Assembly (NCBI GenBank): GCA_044226525.1
Contig: JBGAGV010000020.1
Coordinates: 62,001 to 126,000, forward strand
DNA: 64,000 nucleotides
Direction: 5' to 3'
From: VFJQ01 sp044226525
GTDB lineage: Bacteria; Verrucomicrobiota; Verrucomicrobiia; Chthoniobacterales; Chthoniobacteraceae
The position numbers and the translations under genes are program-made. Of the stretch, positions 1-8,324 are shown one piece after another. Under the pieces are notes generated by a model, which was not told where the DNA came from, ran no database searches, and worked only from the letters and a program-made list of their open reading frames with translations. Every line of letters begins with the position of its first letter. The first letter of the stretch is position 1.

Positions 1-916
1 CGGCGAGGCGACGTTGCGGATGATTCACAGGGCGTTGCCCACCGAGCTTCCAAAGATCCGGGGCCAGCGCGAGTCGCTCGAATTCCGCGCGCCGAGCCCA
101 CCAACCCGACCAAAGCCCGCGCAGGTAGTCGCGGCTGTCCGGGGCAAATTCGCGCAGCTCGCGCGTGGGAAGAAAACCGGCGACGCCAAAGAGCAGTGCG
201 TCCGCTTCTTCCTTCGACGTTCGCAGCAGCTTCAGCGAGAGCCGCTGCGCGAGCAGTGTGAACGGCAGCTTGTTGCTTTTGTAACCCAGCGTGGCCGCGA
301 GCGCGTGAAAGAGGGCTTCATCGGCGCCGTGAATGGTCACGAGTTTGGAAAGCGCCATCGCCTTGCGCTTGAGGCGATGTTCCGCCGCGCCGAGCAACAC
401 TTCGCGCACCTTTTCCTCCGAGAGATCGCGCAGCGGCGCCACGCAACGTCCCGGCTTGGCTTCCGGCTGCGAGCCGGGCACGTCCTCGCCGAGCCGCGAC
501 AGATCGAGCTGCACCTGCGGCACGAGACGATGTCCGGCCGTGGAGGTGAAAAATTCGGCCCCGCCACGACGGGTGAAAAGATGGAGGACCGTGCCTTCGA
601 AGGCCGGATTTTGCGCGTGGCCATGCCCTTCCCAATCGCGCGCTTCGGTATCGAGTTCGATGCTGCCGCCGACCGGCTCGCCTCCGTCGAACGAAACCGC
701 AGCCTCGACAAAATCGGGCCCCGGTTCGCGATTCCACACGCCGAATTGCGTGATCGTGACCCGTCGGCCATCGAGTGCGGTAAACTCGCGTCCGAACTCT
801 CCCGCGAACCAGCGCGCCTGAAGTTCGTGCTCATCCATCCGGCGCGGCACACGCAGCAGGCACTCTTCGCGGGCGGAAGAGCCGAGCAATCCGTCATAGC
901 GGCTGGCAGGGTTCAC
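1..916 (-). CDS. DUF2851 family protein (partial, runs off the left edge)
   Basis: About 305 residues are visible. The frame opens with GTG (916-914) overlapping the TGA of the upstream gene, so translation is probably coupled. Seen in order: ELQARWF near residue 30, NREPGPDF near 60, SIELDTEARDWEGHGH followed by NPAFEGTVLHLF around 85-110, and RPVNHPQRRLA at the edge. This string of motifs (a GPDF turn, an IELH-like strand, D-W-x-x-H-x-H, then a C-terminal RPxNxPxRR) is typical of DUF2851, a family of unknown function of roughly 400-430 residues, so perhaps a quarter is missing. It is the last visible gene of a three-gene overlapping operon. The start is non-ATG and the gene is easily lost because the opposite strand carries a long spurious frame. 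Confidence 0.85.
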   Translation of the reverse strand, partial: MNPASRYDGLLGSSAREECLLRVPRRMDEHELQARWFAGEFGREFTALDGRRVTITQFGVWNREPGPDFVEAAVSFDGGEPVGGSIELDTEARDWEGHGHAQNPAFEGTVLHLFTRRGGAEFFTSTAGHRLVPQVQLDLSRLGEDVPGSQPEAKPGRCVAPLRDLSEEKVREVLLGAAEHRLKRKAMALSKLVTIHGADEALFHALAATLGYKSNKLPFTLLAQRLSLKLLRTSKEEADALLFGVAGFLPTRELREFAPDSRDYLRGLWSGWWARRAEFERLALAPDLWKLGGQRPVNHPQRRLA

Positions 917-2490
917 GGCTTTTCGGCGATGGCTTCCTGCAAATGGCCCGCCAGCCCGCGCAAGGCCTCCGCCCCCGGCGCGGTCGGAAATTGCTTCACG
1001 CGCTTCTGCGCGAGGGCGAGTGCTTCCTTCGTCCGCTTGAGGGCCCGCAGTTGAAAAACCTGATGCAGCGTCGCGCGCAAAATGTCCTGCGGTTCGCGAT
1101 ACCTCTTGGCCGCTTCCTCGAAGGCGGCCTGCGCATCCTTGGGTCGATCAACCGTGAGCCAGAGCAAACCCAGCCCTTCAAAAACAACTCCACTGTCAAA
1201 ACGCTCGCCCTGCTTTTTGAGCTCCGCCGCGCCCGCTTCGGGACCACGATCAAACCATACCTGCGCGCCGGCACGATAACCCGACCATTCATCTTCCGAT
1301 GGTTCGCTCTCCATCGACGAAGGCTCGGGAAACGGCCGGTAGAGCGGATCGCCGGCAAATGTCGTCATCCACGAAAGCAGGCGGACCGACATGTAACCGC
1401 TTTCGGCAAAAGTGAACCCCGCGCGCAGTCGATCGTAGAAGACATCAAGGTTCGGCGTGAAGCCAAGGTAGGGCTCATACACATTTCCCAGCGTCGCCGC
1501 CGCGCCCGCCGCGAGCAGGGGCGCGCACCAGTATCGCCTTGGATCGCGCAGCGTGACGCCGCTGAACGAGTGCAGGTGCACGGCGACCGCTCCCGGCACG
1601 AAATGGAAATCCGGTCGCACGAAAGGCCCGGTCACGTTTTCCGCATACCAGCCAAGATAGATTGCGGCGTGATTCATGGGATACGATTCGGGATACAGGC
1701 CAGCACCCGAGTCCATGATCACCGGCATACCTTTCCTGCGCGCGGTAACGGCGGCGTTGAGCAGCCTCTTGTCACCTTCGATGAGCTGCGGATCGAGCGT
1801 CCCACGAGCGTCGATATAGGCAAAGCCCCGCAGGCCGGTGCGCTCCGCGCCGATCGAATCATCGATCATCCGTCGCACCATTTCTGGCGTGGGGGCATCG
1901 AGCCGGCACACCAGCAGAAGCGAAGGCACGCCACTGTCGAGCATGCGCTGATAGCTGCGAAAATACGGATTCGTCAGGCCGCCGGAAATGCGACGCGAGT
2001 AAACCCCCAGCACTGCGAGTTCCGAATCCACTGCCGACTCATTGTGCGCCGTTACCTGCGGAGGGCCTTCGCGCGAATCGCCTTCATAAGCCTCCGCGTG
2101 AGGCGCGATCTTCAGCGGCACGCCGCGGATCAAAGCCACGAAGCGAATTTTACTATGCTCGACTCGTCCGCGCGGGTCGGCCTGCTCGGCCAATTTCCAG
2201 AACCCCTTCTTCACAAAAGCCTCGCGCAATGGCTCCGCAATTTCACGGTCGAACTCCACCCGCGAAATTTCTTCCTGCACCGGGCATTTCAGGCCGATGA
2301 TGTGGTCATTGGGCACGCCGCGCCGGGCGCTGTAGTAACGCGCGAGTGCGACCGAATCGGGATCGTTCTCATTAAAAACGACCACCGTGGCGCGGGACTC
2401 CGGCGTGGCTTTCGCAGGCACGAGCTCACTCTCCTCGGCACATGAGACGCCCAGCAGCACCATCCAGATCGCCAGCGCGCGCCGCCTCAT
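913..2490 (-). CDS. TIGR03790 family protein, putative lipoprotein
   Basis: 525 residues. The N-terminus is a short basic stretch, a hydrophobic segment and LLGVSC, a plausible but weak lipobox with Cys17, suggesting export and perhaps lipid anchoring. The central part (roughly residues 35-380) has features of the TIGR03790 family: VVFNENDPDSVALARYYSARRGVP near the start, RGVPLKI, a conserved YPESYPMNHAAIYLGWYAENV region and GDPLYRPF near the end. The family is common in Verrucomicrobiota and related phyla; its function is unknown. The C-terminal 110 residues look like one or two TPR-type helical pairs (KDAQAAFEEAAKRY). Its ATG overlaps the stop of the MBL hydrolase, and its own stop overlaps the GTG of the DUF2851 gene. 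Confidence 0.82.
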   Translation of the reverse strand: MRRRALAIWMVLLGVSCAEESELVPAKATPESRATVVVFNENDPDSVALARYYSARRGVPNDHIIGLKCPVQEEISRVEFDREIAEPLREAFVKKGFWKLAEQADPRGRVEHSKIRFVALIRGVPLKIAPHAEAYEGDSREGPPQVTAHNESAVDSELAVLGVYSRRISGGLTNPYFRSYQRMLDSGVPSLLLVCRLDAPTPEMVRRMIDDSIGAERTGLRGFAYIDARGTLDPQLIEGDKRLLNAAVTARRKGMPVIMDSGAGLYPESYPMNHAAIYLGWYAENVTGPFVRPDFHFVPGAVAVHLHSFSGVTLRDPRRYWCAPLLAAGAAATLGNVYEPYLGFTPNLDVFYDRLRAGFTFAESGYMSVRLLSWMTTFAGDPLYRPFPEPSSMESEPSEDEWSGYRAGAQVWFDRGPEAGAAELKKQGERFDSGVVFEGLGLLWLTVDRPKDAQAAFEEAAKRYREPQDILRATLHQVFQLRALKRTKEALALAQKRVKQFPTAPGAEALRGLAGHLQEAIAEKP

Positions 2491-3266
2491 GGCGTGATTT
2501 TCAAACCGTCGTAGGCGATCCGCACCGTCTCTGGCAGCAGCGCTTCTTCCTGCGCGTGGCCGATCTCATGGCAGAGGTGCGTGAACCATGTTTTCCCCGG
2601 CTGAACCTGGGCGGCGACCGCGAGCGCTTCATCGACACTCATGTGCGTAGGGTGGGGTTTGTGGCGCAGCGCATCGAGAATGAGATGCCGGACTCCCCGG
2701 ATGCGTTCAATCACGGGCTCCGGCACCGCCTTGCAGTCGCTCAGGTAAGCGGCCAGCTTTTCGCCCCGGCGGGTAAAAAGATAACCGAAGACGGTGGTGC
2801 GGCCGTGCGGAACGGGCAGGGGAGTGAGTTCCGTCTCGCCGAGCTGGAAAGCATCCGTGATCGCCCGGGCCTCCGGGTGAAGATACCCGGGGAAGCGATT
2901 TTCACCGCTGAACGCGAAGAGAAAGACGCGTTCGAGATCGGAGATGGTCGACGGCGAAGCATATACCGGCATCGGCCGCTGCCCGGGGAAGAAGGGCCGC
3001 AGGTCGTCGAAGCCCATGATGTGATCGGTGTGCGCGTGGGTGTAAACCACCGCGTCCAGATGCGTCAGATTCTCCCGCAGGCACTGGGTGCGGAAGTCCG
3101 GGCCGGTATCGACTACAAAAGCGCACTCCGGCGTGTGCACGTAAAGCGAGGAACGGGTGCGCTTGTCGCGCGGATCGGTGGAACGACACACCGGGCAGTC
3201 GCACCCGATGACCGGCACCCCCTGCGACGTGCCCGTGCCAAGAAAAGTAATCGTGAGGTCTCCCAT
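2487..3266 (-). CDS. MBL-fold metallo-hydrolase, PhnP-like
   Basis: 259 residues. It begins with the LGTGTSQGVPVIGC loop of PhnP-type phosphodiesterases; the zinc-binding motif THAHTDHIMG (HxHxDH) lies near residue 76, and later metal ligands include VPHG, YLSDCK and the HLCHEIGH segment. CDCPVC at 23-28 resembles the structural zinc-binding cysteines of PhnP relatives. The family hydrolyses cyclic or linear phosphodiesters; the substrate here cannot be read. It is the first gene of the overlapping operon with the TIGR03790 and DUF2851 genes and is divergent from recN with only 45 bp between the starts, so the two promoters must be packed together. The Verrucomicrobial protein may act in nucleotide turnover, but that is inference. 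Confidence 0.85.
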   Translation of the reverse strand: MGDLTITFLGTGTSQGVPVIGCDCPVCRSTDPRDKRTRSSLYVHTPECAFVVDTGPDFRTQCLRENLTHLDAVVYTHAHTDHIMGFDDLRPFFPGQRPMPVYASPSTISDLERVFLFAFSGENRFPGYLHPEARAITDAFQLGETELTPLPVPHGRTTVFGYLFTRRGEKLAAYLSDCKAVPEPVIERIRGVRHLILDALRHKPHPTHMSVDEALAVAAQVQPGKTWFTHLCHEIGHAQEEALLPETVRIAYDGLKITP

Positions 3267-3311
3267 GTGCGTCGGATTGAAAGCGGACGAGAGGGTTCCA
3301 TACTCCGCACC

Positions 3312-4979
3312 GTGCTCGCAACTCTTTCATCCCTTCGCATCCGCAACCTCGCCCTGGTCGAGGAACTGGAATGGACGCTCGGCCCCGGCTGCACCGCCAT
3401 CACCGGCGAGACCGGCTCCGGCAAATCGATCATCGTCGGCGCGCTCAAGCTCGTGCTCGGCGAACGCGCGGACAAGACGCTCATCCGCACCGGCGCGGAG
3501 AGCTGCACGGTGGAGGCCGTTTTCGAGGTGAAAGATGCGCGTGGGCTCAATAGCACGCTGGAAGAGCAGGGGGTCGAGCCGTGCGACGACGGACAGTTGT
3601 TGCTGAAGCGCGTCTTCACGGCCGCGGGAGCCAATCGGCAATTCATCAACGGCAGCGCGACGACACTCGCCGTGCTCAAGGATCTGGGCGATGGCCTCGT
3701 CGATCTGCACGGGCCGCACGATCACCAGTCTTTGCTTGTGGTGGAAAAGCAGCTCGCGCTGCTCGATGCCTACGCCGGCGCGGAGAAAATGGTCGCGGAT
3801 TACAGTGCGGCGTGGCGCCGGCTCAACCAGCTTGAGGCCGAACATGCTGAACTTTCGACCAGCGAAGCAGCCGCCGAACGCGAGTTAGATTTGCTACGGC
3901 ATCAGGTGCGGGAGATTGAAGCGGCGCAGCTTCGACCGGAGGAGGAAGAGGAAGTCAATGCACGCTACGCAGTCGCCTCGAACGCGCGCCGACTGCTGGA
4001 ACTCTCCGGCGCCGCGCTGGGCCGTCTCAATGAGGCGGAAGATGCCGTGCTGACGCGCCTTGGCGAGGTCGGGAAAATTCTGCGCGACCTGGAGCGGATC
4101 GATCCCGCCGCCACCCGCTTTTCCGATGCACTTACGCGCGGTCTTGCCGAGCTCGACGATCTCGCAGGCAGTCTCCAGCACTACGCGGACGATCTCGACC
4201 TTGAACCCGGCGAACTCGCCGCGCTGGAGGAACGGGTTTCCCTTTTCGAGACCTTGAAGCGCAAATATGGCCCGACACTTCCCGCCGTGTTGGAGTTTCA
4301 CGCGGGTGCTGCCGCACGGCTAAGCAAGATCGAAGGCCGCGGGGAAGAACTCGCCCGGCTCGAAAAGGAAATCGCCGCCGCGCGCAAAACCCTCGCCGAC
4401 ATCGGCGGCAAGCTTGGCGCCAAGCGCAAGACCGCAGCCCCGAAGCTCGCAGCGAGTGTGACGGGGCATTTGCGCGACCTGGGCTTTCAACGCAGCGAAT
4501 TTTCCGTCCAGCTCGCCGCGCTGGCCGAGCCCGGCCCGCATGGCTTGGAGAGCGCTGAATTTTTCTTCGCCCCCAATCCGGGCGAACCCGCCAAGCCGCT
4601 CAAAGCCATCGCCTCCAGCGGCGAAATCTCCCGCGTCATGCTTGCCGTGAAGACTTCGCTCGCCGCACAGGACACCGTGTCCCTGCTCGTGTTCGACGAG
4701 ATCGATGCCAACGTGGGCGGCGAAATCGCCCATGCCGTCGGAGCCAAGATGGCAGGTCTCGGCGATCGCCATCAAGTGCTTTGCATCACGCACTTACCAC
4801 AGGTGGCTGCAGCAGCGGATGCACAATTTGTCGTCACAAAGGAATTCGTTAACGAGCGCACCCTCTCCCGCCTGACTGAGGTCTCAGGGAAGGCCCGCGT
4901 GGAAGAAATCGCCCGCATGCTGGGCGGCAAAACCGATTCGGCTCTCAGCCACGCCCGCACGTTGCTCGGGAAAAAGTAG
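3312..4979 (+). CDS. recN: DNA repair protein RecN
   Basis: 555 residues from a GTG start, close to the usual 550-560 for RecN. An SMC-like ATPase in recombinational double-strand-break repair. Walker A is GETGSGKS at residues 32-39, a Q-loop-like DLHGPHDHQSLL follows, a coiled coil spans about residues 165-370, and the C-terminal head carries SSGEISRVMLAVK (ABC signature-like), LLVFDEIDANVGG (Walker B) and CITHLPQVAA. I chose GTG 3312 because the protein then begins LATLSSLRIRNLALVEELEW, matching the family's N-terminus; the open frame extends about 290 codons further upstream only as the antisense shadow of the MBL gene. Nothing in the sequence reveals an SOS box. Confidence 0.95.
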   Translation: MLATLSSLRIRNLALVEELEWTLGPGCTAITGETGSGKSIIVGALKLVLGERADKTLIRTGAESCTVEAVFEVKDARGLNSTLEEQGVEPCDDGQLLLKRVFTAAGANRQFINGSATTLAVLKDLGDGLVDLHGPHDHQSLLVVEKQLALLDAYAGAEKMVADYSAAWRRLNQLEAEHAELSTSEAAAERELDLLRHQVREIEAAQLRPEEEEEVNARYAVASNARRLLELSGAALGRLNEAEDAVLTRLGEVGKILRDLERIDPAATRFSDALTRGLAELDDLAGSLQHYADDLDLEPGELAALEERVSLFETLKRKYGPTLPAVLEFHAGAAARLSKIEGRGEELARLEKEIAAARKTLADIGGKLGAKRKTAAPKLAASVTGHLRDLGFQRSEFSVQLAALAEPGPHGLESAEFFFAPNPGEPAKPLKAIASSGEISRVMLAVKTSLAAQDTVSLLVFDEIDANVGGEIAHAVGAKMAGLGDRHQVLCITHLPQVAAAADAQFVVTKEFVNERTLSRLTEVSGKARVEEIARMLGGKTDSALSHARTLLGKK

Positions 4980-5163
4980 TGGAGAGCACAGTTGAGGCGG
5001 GATGATTCGGGTTGCCTGCAGGCGGTCGGAGCGCCTGCCCCCGTGACAGAATTCCCCACAAAAAAAACACCCATCAAAGATTCATCCCGGATGGAGATAA
5101 TACGTGTGCATACTTTTTCGTTGCGCTCGCCTTTTCCCTAAGCCACCATCGCCTCGCTCCCGA

Positions 5164-6504
5164 ATGAACACTGAAATCTTCGATCGCCTGCTCGCCGACG
5201 GGGACGAGACGACCGCAGGCAATTACTTCGTGGCTAATTATCCGCCGTTTTCCTTCTGGCAGAAGGACGATGCCACCATCGCCAAAGTCCGCGAAGTGCT
5301 CCAGCAACCAGCGCCTCCGGACAACGCGCTTGGCGTCTATTTCCACATCCCGTTCTGCCGGAAACGCTGCCACTTCTGCTATTTCCGCGTCTACACCGAC
5401 AAAAACGCCGACGAGATCAAGGGCTACATCGACTACGGCATGACCGAGTTCGAGCGTTACGCCGCCACGCCGCGCATGGCCGGGCGGAAGCCAAAGTTCG
5501 TTTATTTCGGCGGCGGCACACCGAGTTACCTTTCCGTTTCGCAGCTCAAGACGCTGACCGATCGCATGAAGGCGCTCATGCCGTGGGATGAAGTGGAAGA
5601 AGTCGCTTTCGAAGCCGAGCCCGGCACGCTCAACGAACAGAAACTCGCCGCCATTCGCGAGATCGGCGTCACACGCCTCTCGCTCGGCGTGGAAAATTTC
5701 GACAAACACCTCCTCGAGGTCAATGGACGCGCCCATCGCGAAGACGAGATCTATCGCGCTTACCAGTTCGCCCGCAGCGTCGGCTTCCCGCAGATCAATA
5801 TCGATCTGATCGCCGGCATGATCGAGGAGACCGATGTCAACTGGCAGCGCAACATCGATAAACTCATCGAACTCCAGCCCGACTCGGTGACGATCTACCA
5901 AATGGAGATCCCGTATAACACGACGATCTACCAGCAGATGAAAGCGGAGGGTAAACTCGTCGCACCGGTGGCCGACTGGCACACCAAGCGCCGCTGGGTG
6001 AACGAGGCCTTCACCGCGCTGGAAAAAGTCGGTTATACCGTCACGAGCGCCACCACCGCCGTGCGCGATCCGCAGAAGACAAAGTTCGTTTATCGCGATG
6101 AGCTGTGGAAAGGCGCCGATCTCCTCGGCCTCGGCGTCGCCAGCTTCAGCCACGTCGGCGGCGTCCATTTCCAGAACCTGCCGGATTTCGAAACCTACAC
6201 GGATGCCGTCCGCCGCGGCGAGCTGCCCATCGGCCGCGCTCTGCCGACCACAGCGGAAGAGCGCATGATTCGCGAGCTGATCCTTCAACTCAAACTCGGT
6301 CGCGTTTCACAGAGCTACTTCCGCGAGAAGTTCGCCGTCGATCCGCTCACGCGGTTCCCGCAGCAATTCGCTGAACTCGAACGCCGCGGCATGCTCAGCG
6401 TGCAGGGCGACTGGCTCGTGCTCACTCGCGATGCGCTGCTGAAGATCGACGTGATCCTGCATGCGTTCTTCCTCCCGCAGCATCAGAACGCTCGCTACAC
6501 ATGA
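5164..6504 (+). CDS. HemN/HemW-like radical SAM protein
   Basis: 446 residues from ATG 5164; an in-frame ATG 20 codons upstream adds a stretch that does not resemble the family. The radical SAM cluster is YFHIPFCRKRCHFCYF with Cys65, Cys69 and Cys72 (CX3CX2C), followed by YFGGGTPSYLS, EAEPGTL, RLSLGVENF and NIDLIAGM, the strand order of coproporphyrinogen III oxidase-like enzymes. HemN, HemW, heme chaperones and class C methyltransferases share this architecture, so the reaction cannot be assigned. It overlaps the following chorismate-lyase-like gene by ATGA and heads a compact operon with adenylation, thioesterase, glycosyltransferase and export genes. That argues for tailoring of a small molecule rather than heme synthesis; this is inference. 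Confidence 0.85.
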   Translation: MNTEIFDRLLADGDETTAGNYFVANYPPFSFWQKDDATIAKVREVLQQPAPPDNALGVYFHIPFCRKRCHFCYFRVYTDKNADEIKGYIDYGMTEFERYAATPRMAGRKPKFVYFGGGTPSYLSVSQLKTLTDRMKALMPWDEVEEVAFEAEPGTLNEQKLAAIREIGVTRLSLGVENFDKHLLEVNGRAHREDEIYRAYQFARSVGFPQINIDLIAGMIEETDVNWQRNIDKLIELQPDSVTIYQMEIPYNTTIYQQMKAEGKLVAPVADWHTKRRWVNEAFTALEKVGYTVTSATTAVRDPQKTKFVYRDELWKGADLLGLGVASFSHVGGVHFQNLPDFETYTDAVRRGELPIGRALPTTAEERMIRELILQLKLGRVSQSYFREKFAVDPLTRFPQQFAELERRGMLSVQGDWLVLTRDALLKIDVILHAFFLPQHQNARYT

Positions 6505-7043
6505 CCATCGCCCAAGCGCCCGATCTGCTCTATCCGCTGACGGTGTTTCGCAAGCGCGATCACCGGCCGCTGCCTGTTTACGAGGCGGTCCAGGCGGAAG
6601 CGGTGCCGGAGCCTTATCGGACGTTGCTCGTGCACCAGGGCGATATGACTTCACGGCTCGAAGCGCATTACGGATCGCCGCTAAAACTGCGCGTGCTGCA
6701 TCGTTCGCACACGCCGGAGATTTATCTGCGCGAGGTCCTGCTTTGCACGGTGAACAGCGATCTCCCAGTCGAATACGGCGCGATCGAAATCGATCTCGGT
6801 GCGTTCGAGGAGCCATTGCGTTCGCAGATCGTCGAGGGCCAGTTACCGCTCGGCGGGCTGTTGAATTCTCACGGGTTCCAATATCGCAGCCGTCCGCGCG
6901 GCTTTCTCCGGGTGCTGCCCGATCTCACGCTTTGCCGGCACTTCGGCGTTGAGGCCGTTTCCGCTTTCTGGGGCCGGAGTAACGTCTTGCTCGGTGCGGA
7001 TGATCGCGTGTTCGCGCAGATTGTCGAAGTCCTGCGGCCGTGA
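6501..7043 (+). CDS. Chorismate lyase-like protein (UbiC/DUF98 fold)
   Basis: 180 residues. Chorismate lyases convert chorismate to 4-hydroxybenzoate and pyruvate. The family pattern is visible: HQGDMTSRLE at about 45-54, YLREVLLC near 75-82 (the Arg matches the substrate-binding arginine region of UbiC), a PVEYGAIEIDL strand, and QLPLGGLL near 115. The C-terminal Glu of VEVLRP lies where UbiC has its catalytic glutamate. The N-terminus is about the family length. It overlaps the radical SAM gene by 4 nt and the next gene by GTGA. No other ubiquinone gene is nearby, so the product, if 4-hydroxybenzoate, probably feeds another pathway, perhaps through the CoA-ligase-like protein downstream. 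Confidence 0.72.
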   Translation: MTIAQAPDLLYPLTVFRKRDHRPLPVYEAVQAEAVPEPYRTLLVHQGDMTSRLEAHYGSPLKLRVLHRSHTPEIYLREVLLCTVNSDLPVEYGAIEIDLGAFEEPLRSQIVEGQLPLGGLLNSHGFQYRSRPRGFLRVLPDLTLCRHFGVEAVSAFWGRSNVLLGADDRVFAQIVEVLRP

Positions 7044-8320
7044 CCTGCGGCCGGCTCCTGCTTTTCGTGCTCGTTGCGACGGCCAGCGCCGCCGACTGGC
7101 CGCATTTCCTTGGACCGACCAGCAACAACACTTCTGTCGAAACCGGTCTGCTGCACGACTGGCCCAAGGAAGGACCGGCGAAGTTGTGGGAATATGCGAA
7201 GGGCGACGGCCACTCCACACCCGCGGTCGCCCAGGGACGCATCGTCCTCTTCCAATCGCTTGGCGGTGAAGAAGCCGTCGATGCCCTCGACGTGAAAACA
7301 GGGGAGCGGCAATGGCGCTTCAGCTACCCCGCACGATCAAATGCGCGGTATGGCGGGCCGGCCGGGCCGCGCACGAATCCCGTCATCGCAGGAGACCGCG
7401 TCTTCACGCTCGGCAGCGGCGCAGGGTTGCACTGCCTCGATCTCGCTACCGGCAAGGTGGTCTGGAAGCACGATCTGGATGCTGACTACAAGCTGCTGCC
7501 CACCTTCTTCGGCCAGGGTGGCACGCCGCTCGTATCTGGCAATAAACTCATCGTCCCGCTGGGCACCGAAGATGGCAAATCGCTCGTCTCTCTCGATCCT
7601 GCCACCGGCAAGGAACTCTGGGCTGCGAAACATCCGTGGGGTTCCAGTTACGCCTCACCCGTCGCGGCTAAAGTGCACGGACGCGACGTCATCCTTGCCT
7701 TCCAAGGCGGCATGGACGATCCGCCGACTGGCGGCCTGCTCGTCATCGATGCCAAGACCGGCGCTGTGCTCAGCGCCACTCCACATCGCGCGAAGATGTT
7801 TGCCAGCGTGAGCGTTTCATCGCCTGTGGTCGTCGAGAATCGCGCGTTTGTCGCCGAGGCCTACACCGAAGGCGGCGCGTGTATCGAGATCGCCCCGGAC
7901 TTCTCGGCCAAGGTTGTGTGGCGTGCCTCGAAGTTCGACACCTATCTTGATACGGCGGTGCCTTTCGAAGGGCGCCTTTACGGCTCAGCGGGACAGCATC
8001 AGCAGAACGCCGAGTTTGCGTGCTACGATATGACGAGCGGCCAGGAGCTGTGGCGCGACGATCTCGGCGGCAAGTTCCAGCGAGCGTCGCTCATTCGCGT
8101 GGACGGCGCGTTTCTCTGCCTTGGAGAAAACGGAGATCTCGCCTGGCTCGATCTCTCCCCGAAAGGGGCCTCGGTGAAAGCACAGGCGAAGCTCTTCCAC
8201 GCGCCCGAGGCGTGGTCTCCACCGGTGGTTAGCGACGGGCGGCTTTTCATCTGCCAGAATCAACCCGGTAGCGGCGGGACGAAACCGCGTCTGATCTGCT
8301 ACGATCTGCGCGGAAAATAA
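7040..8320 (+). CDS. Exported PQQ-like beta-propeller protein
   Basis: 426 residues starting at GTG 7040, which overlaps the TGA of the upstream gene. A signal peptide (about residues 1-18, ending ASA) precedes ADWPHFLGP, the usual opening of verrucomicrobial and planctomycete PQQ-like propellers. Blades are marked by repeated A-x-D-x-x-TG-x-x-x-W units: VDALDVKTGERQWRF, LHCLDLATGKVVWKH, LVSLDPATGKELWAA, LLVIDAKTGAVL and FACYDMTSGQELWRD. Such proteins act in the periplasm or at the outer membrane, some as BamB-like scaffolds and some as enzymes; no catalytic residues for PQQ binding are evident. Its place inside a biosynthetic operon is odd and may mean a binding or scaffold role. Confidence 0.85.
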   Translation: MTCGRLLLFVLVATASAADWPHFLGPTSNNTSVETGLLHDWPKEGPAKLWEYAKGDGHSTPAVAQGRIVLFQSLGGEEAVDALDVKTGERQWRFSYPARSNARYGGPAGPRTNPVIAGDRVFTLGSGAGLHCLDLATGKVVWKHDLDADYKLLPTFFGQGGTPLVSGNKLIVPLGTEDGKSLVSLDPATGKELWAAKHPWGSSYASPVAAKVHGRDVILAFQGGMDDPPTGGLLVIDAKTGAVLSATPHRAKMFASVSVSSPVVVENRAFVAEAYTEGGACIEIAPDFSAKVVWRASKFDTYLDTAVPFEGRLYGSAGQHQQNAEFACYDMTSGQELWRDDLGGKFQRASLIRVDGAFLCLGENGDLAWLDLSPKGASVKAQAKLFHAPEAWSPPVVSDGRLFICQNQPGSGGTKPRLICYDLRGK

Positions 8321-8324
8321 GCCC

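Noticed and set aside
14..1054. A 346-residue frame on the plus strand at the left edge
   Set aside because: It lies antisense to the partial DUF2851 gene and the end of the TIGR03790 gene; its sequence is Arg-rich with no recognisable domain.
943..2445. A 500-residue plus-strand frame
   Set aside because: It is the antisense shadow of the TIGR03790 gene, rich in Arg and His, with no motif.
5018..5038. 7-bp perfect hairpin after recN, considered as its terminator
   Set aside because: The loop is 7 nt and the flank is CCCCGTGAC, with no U-tract on either strand.
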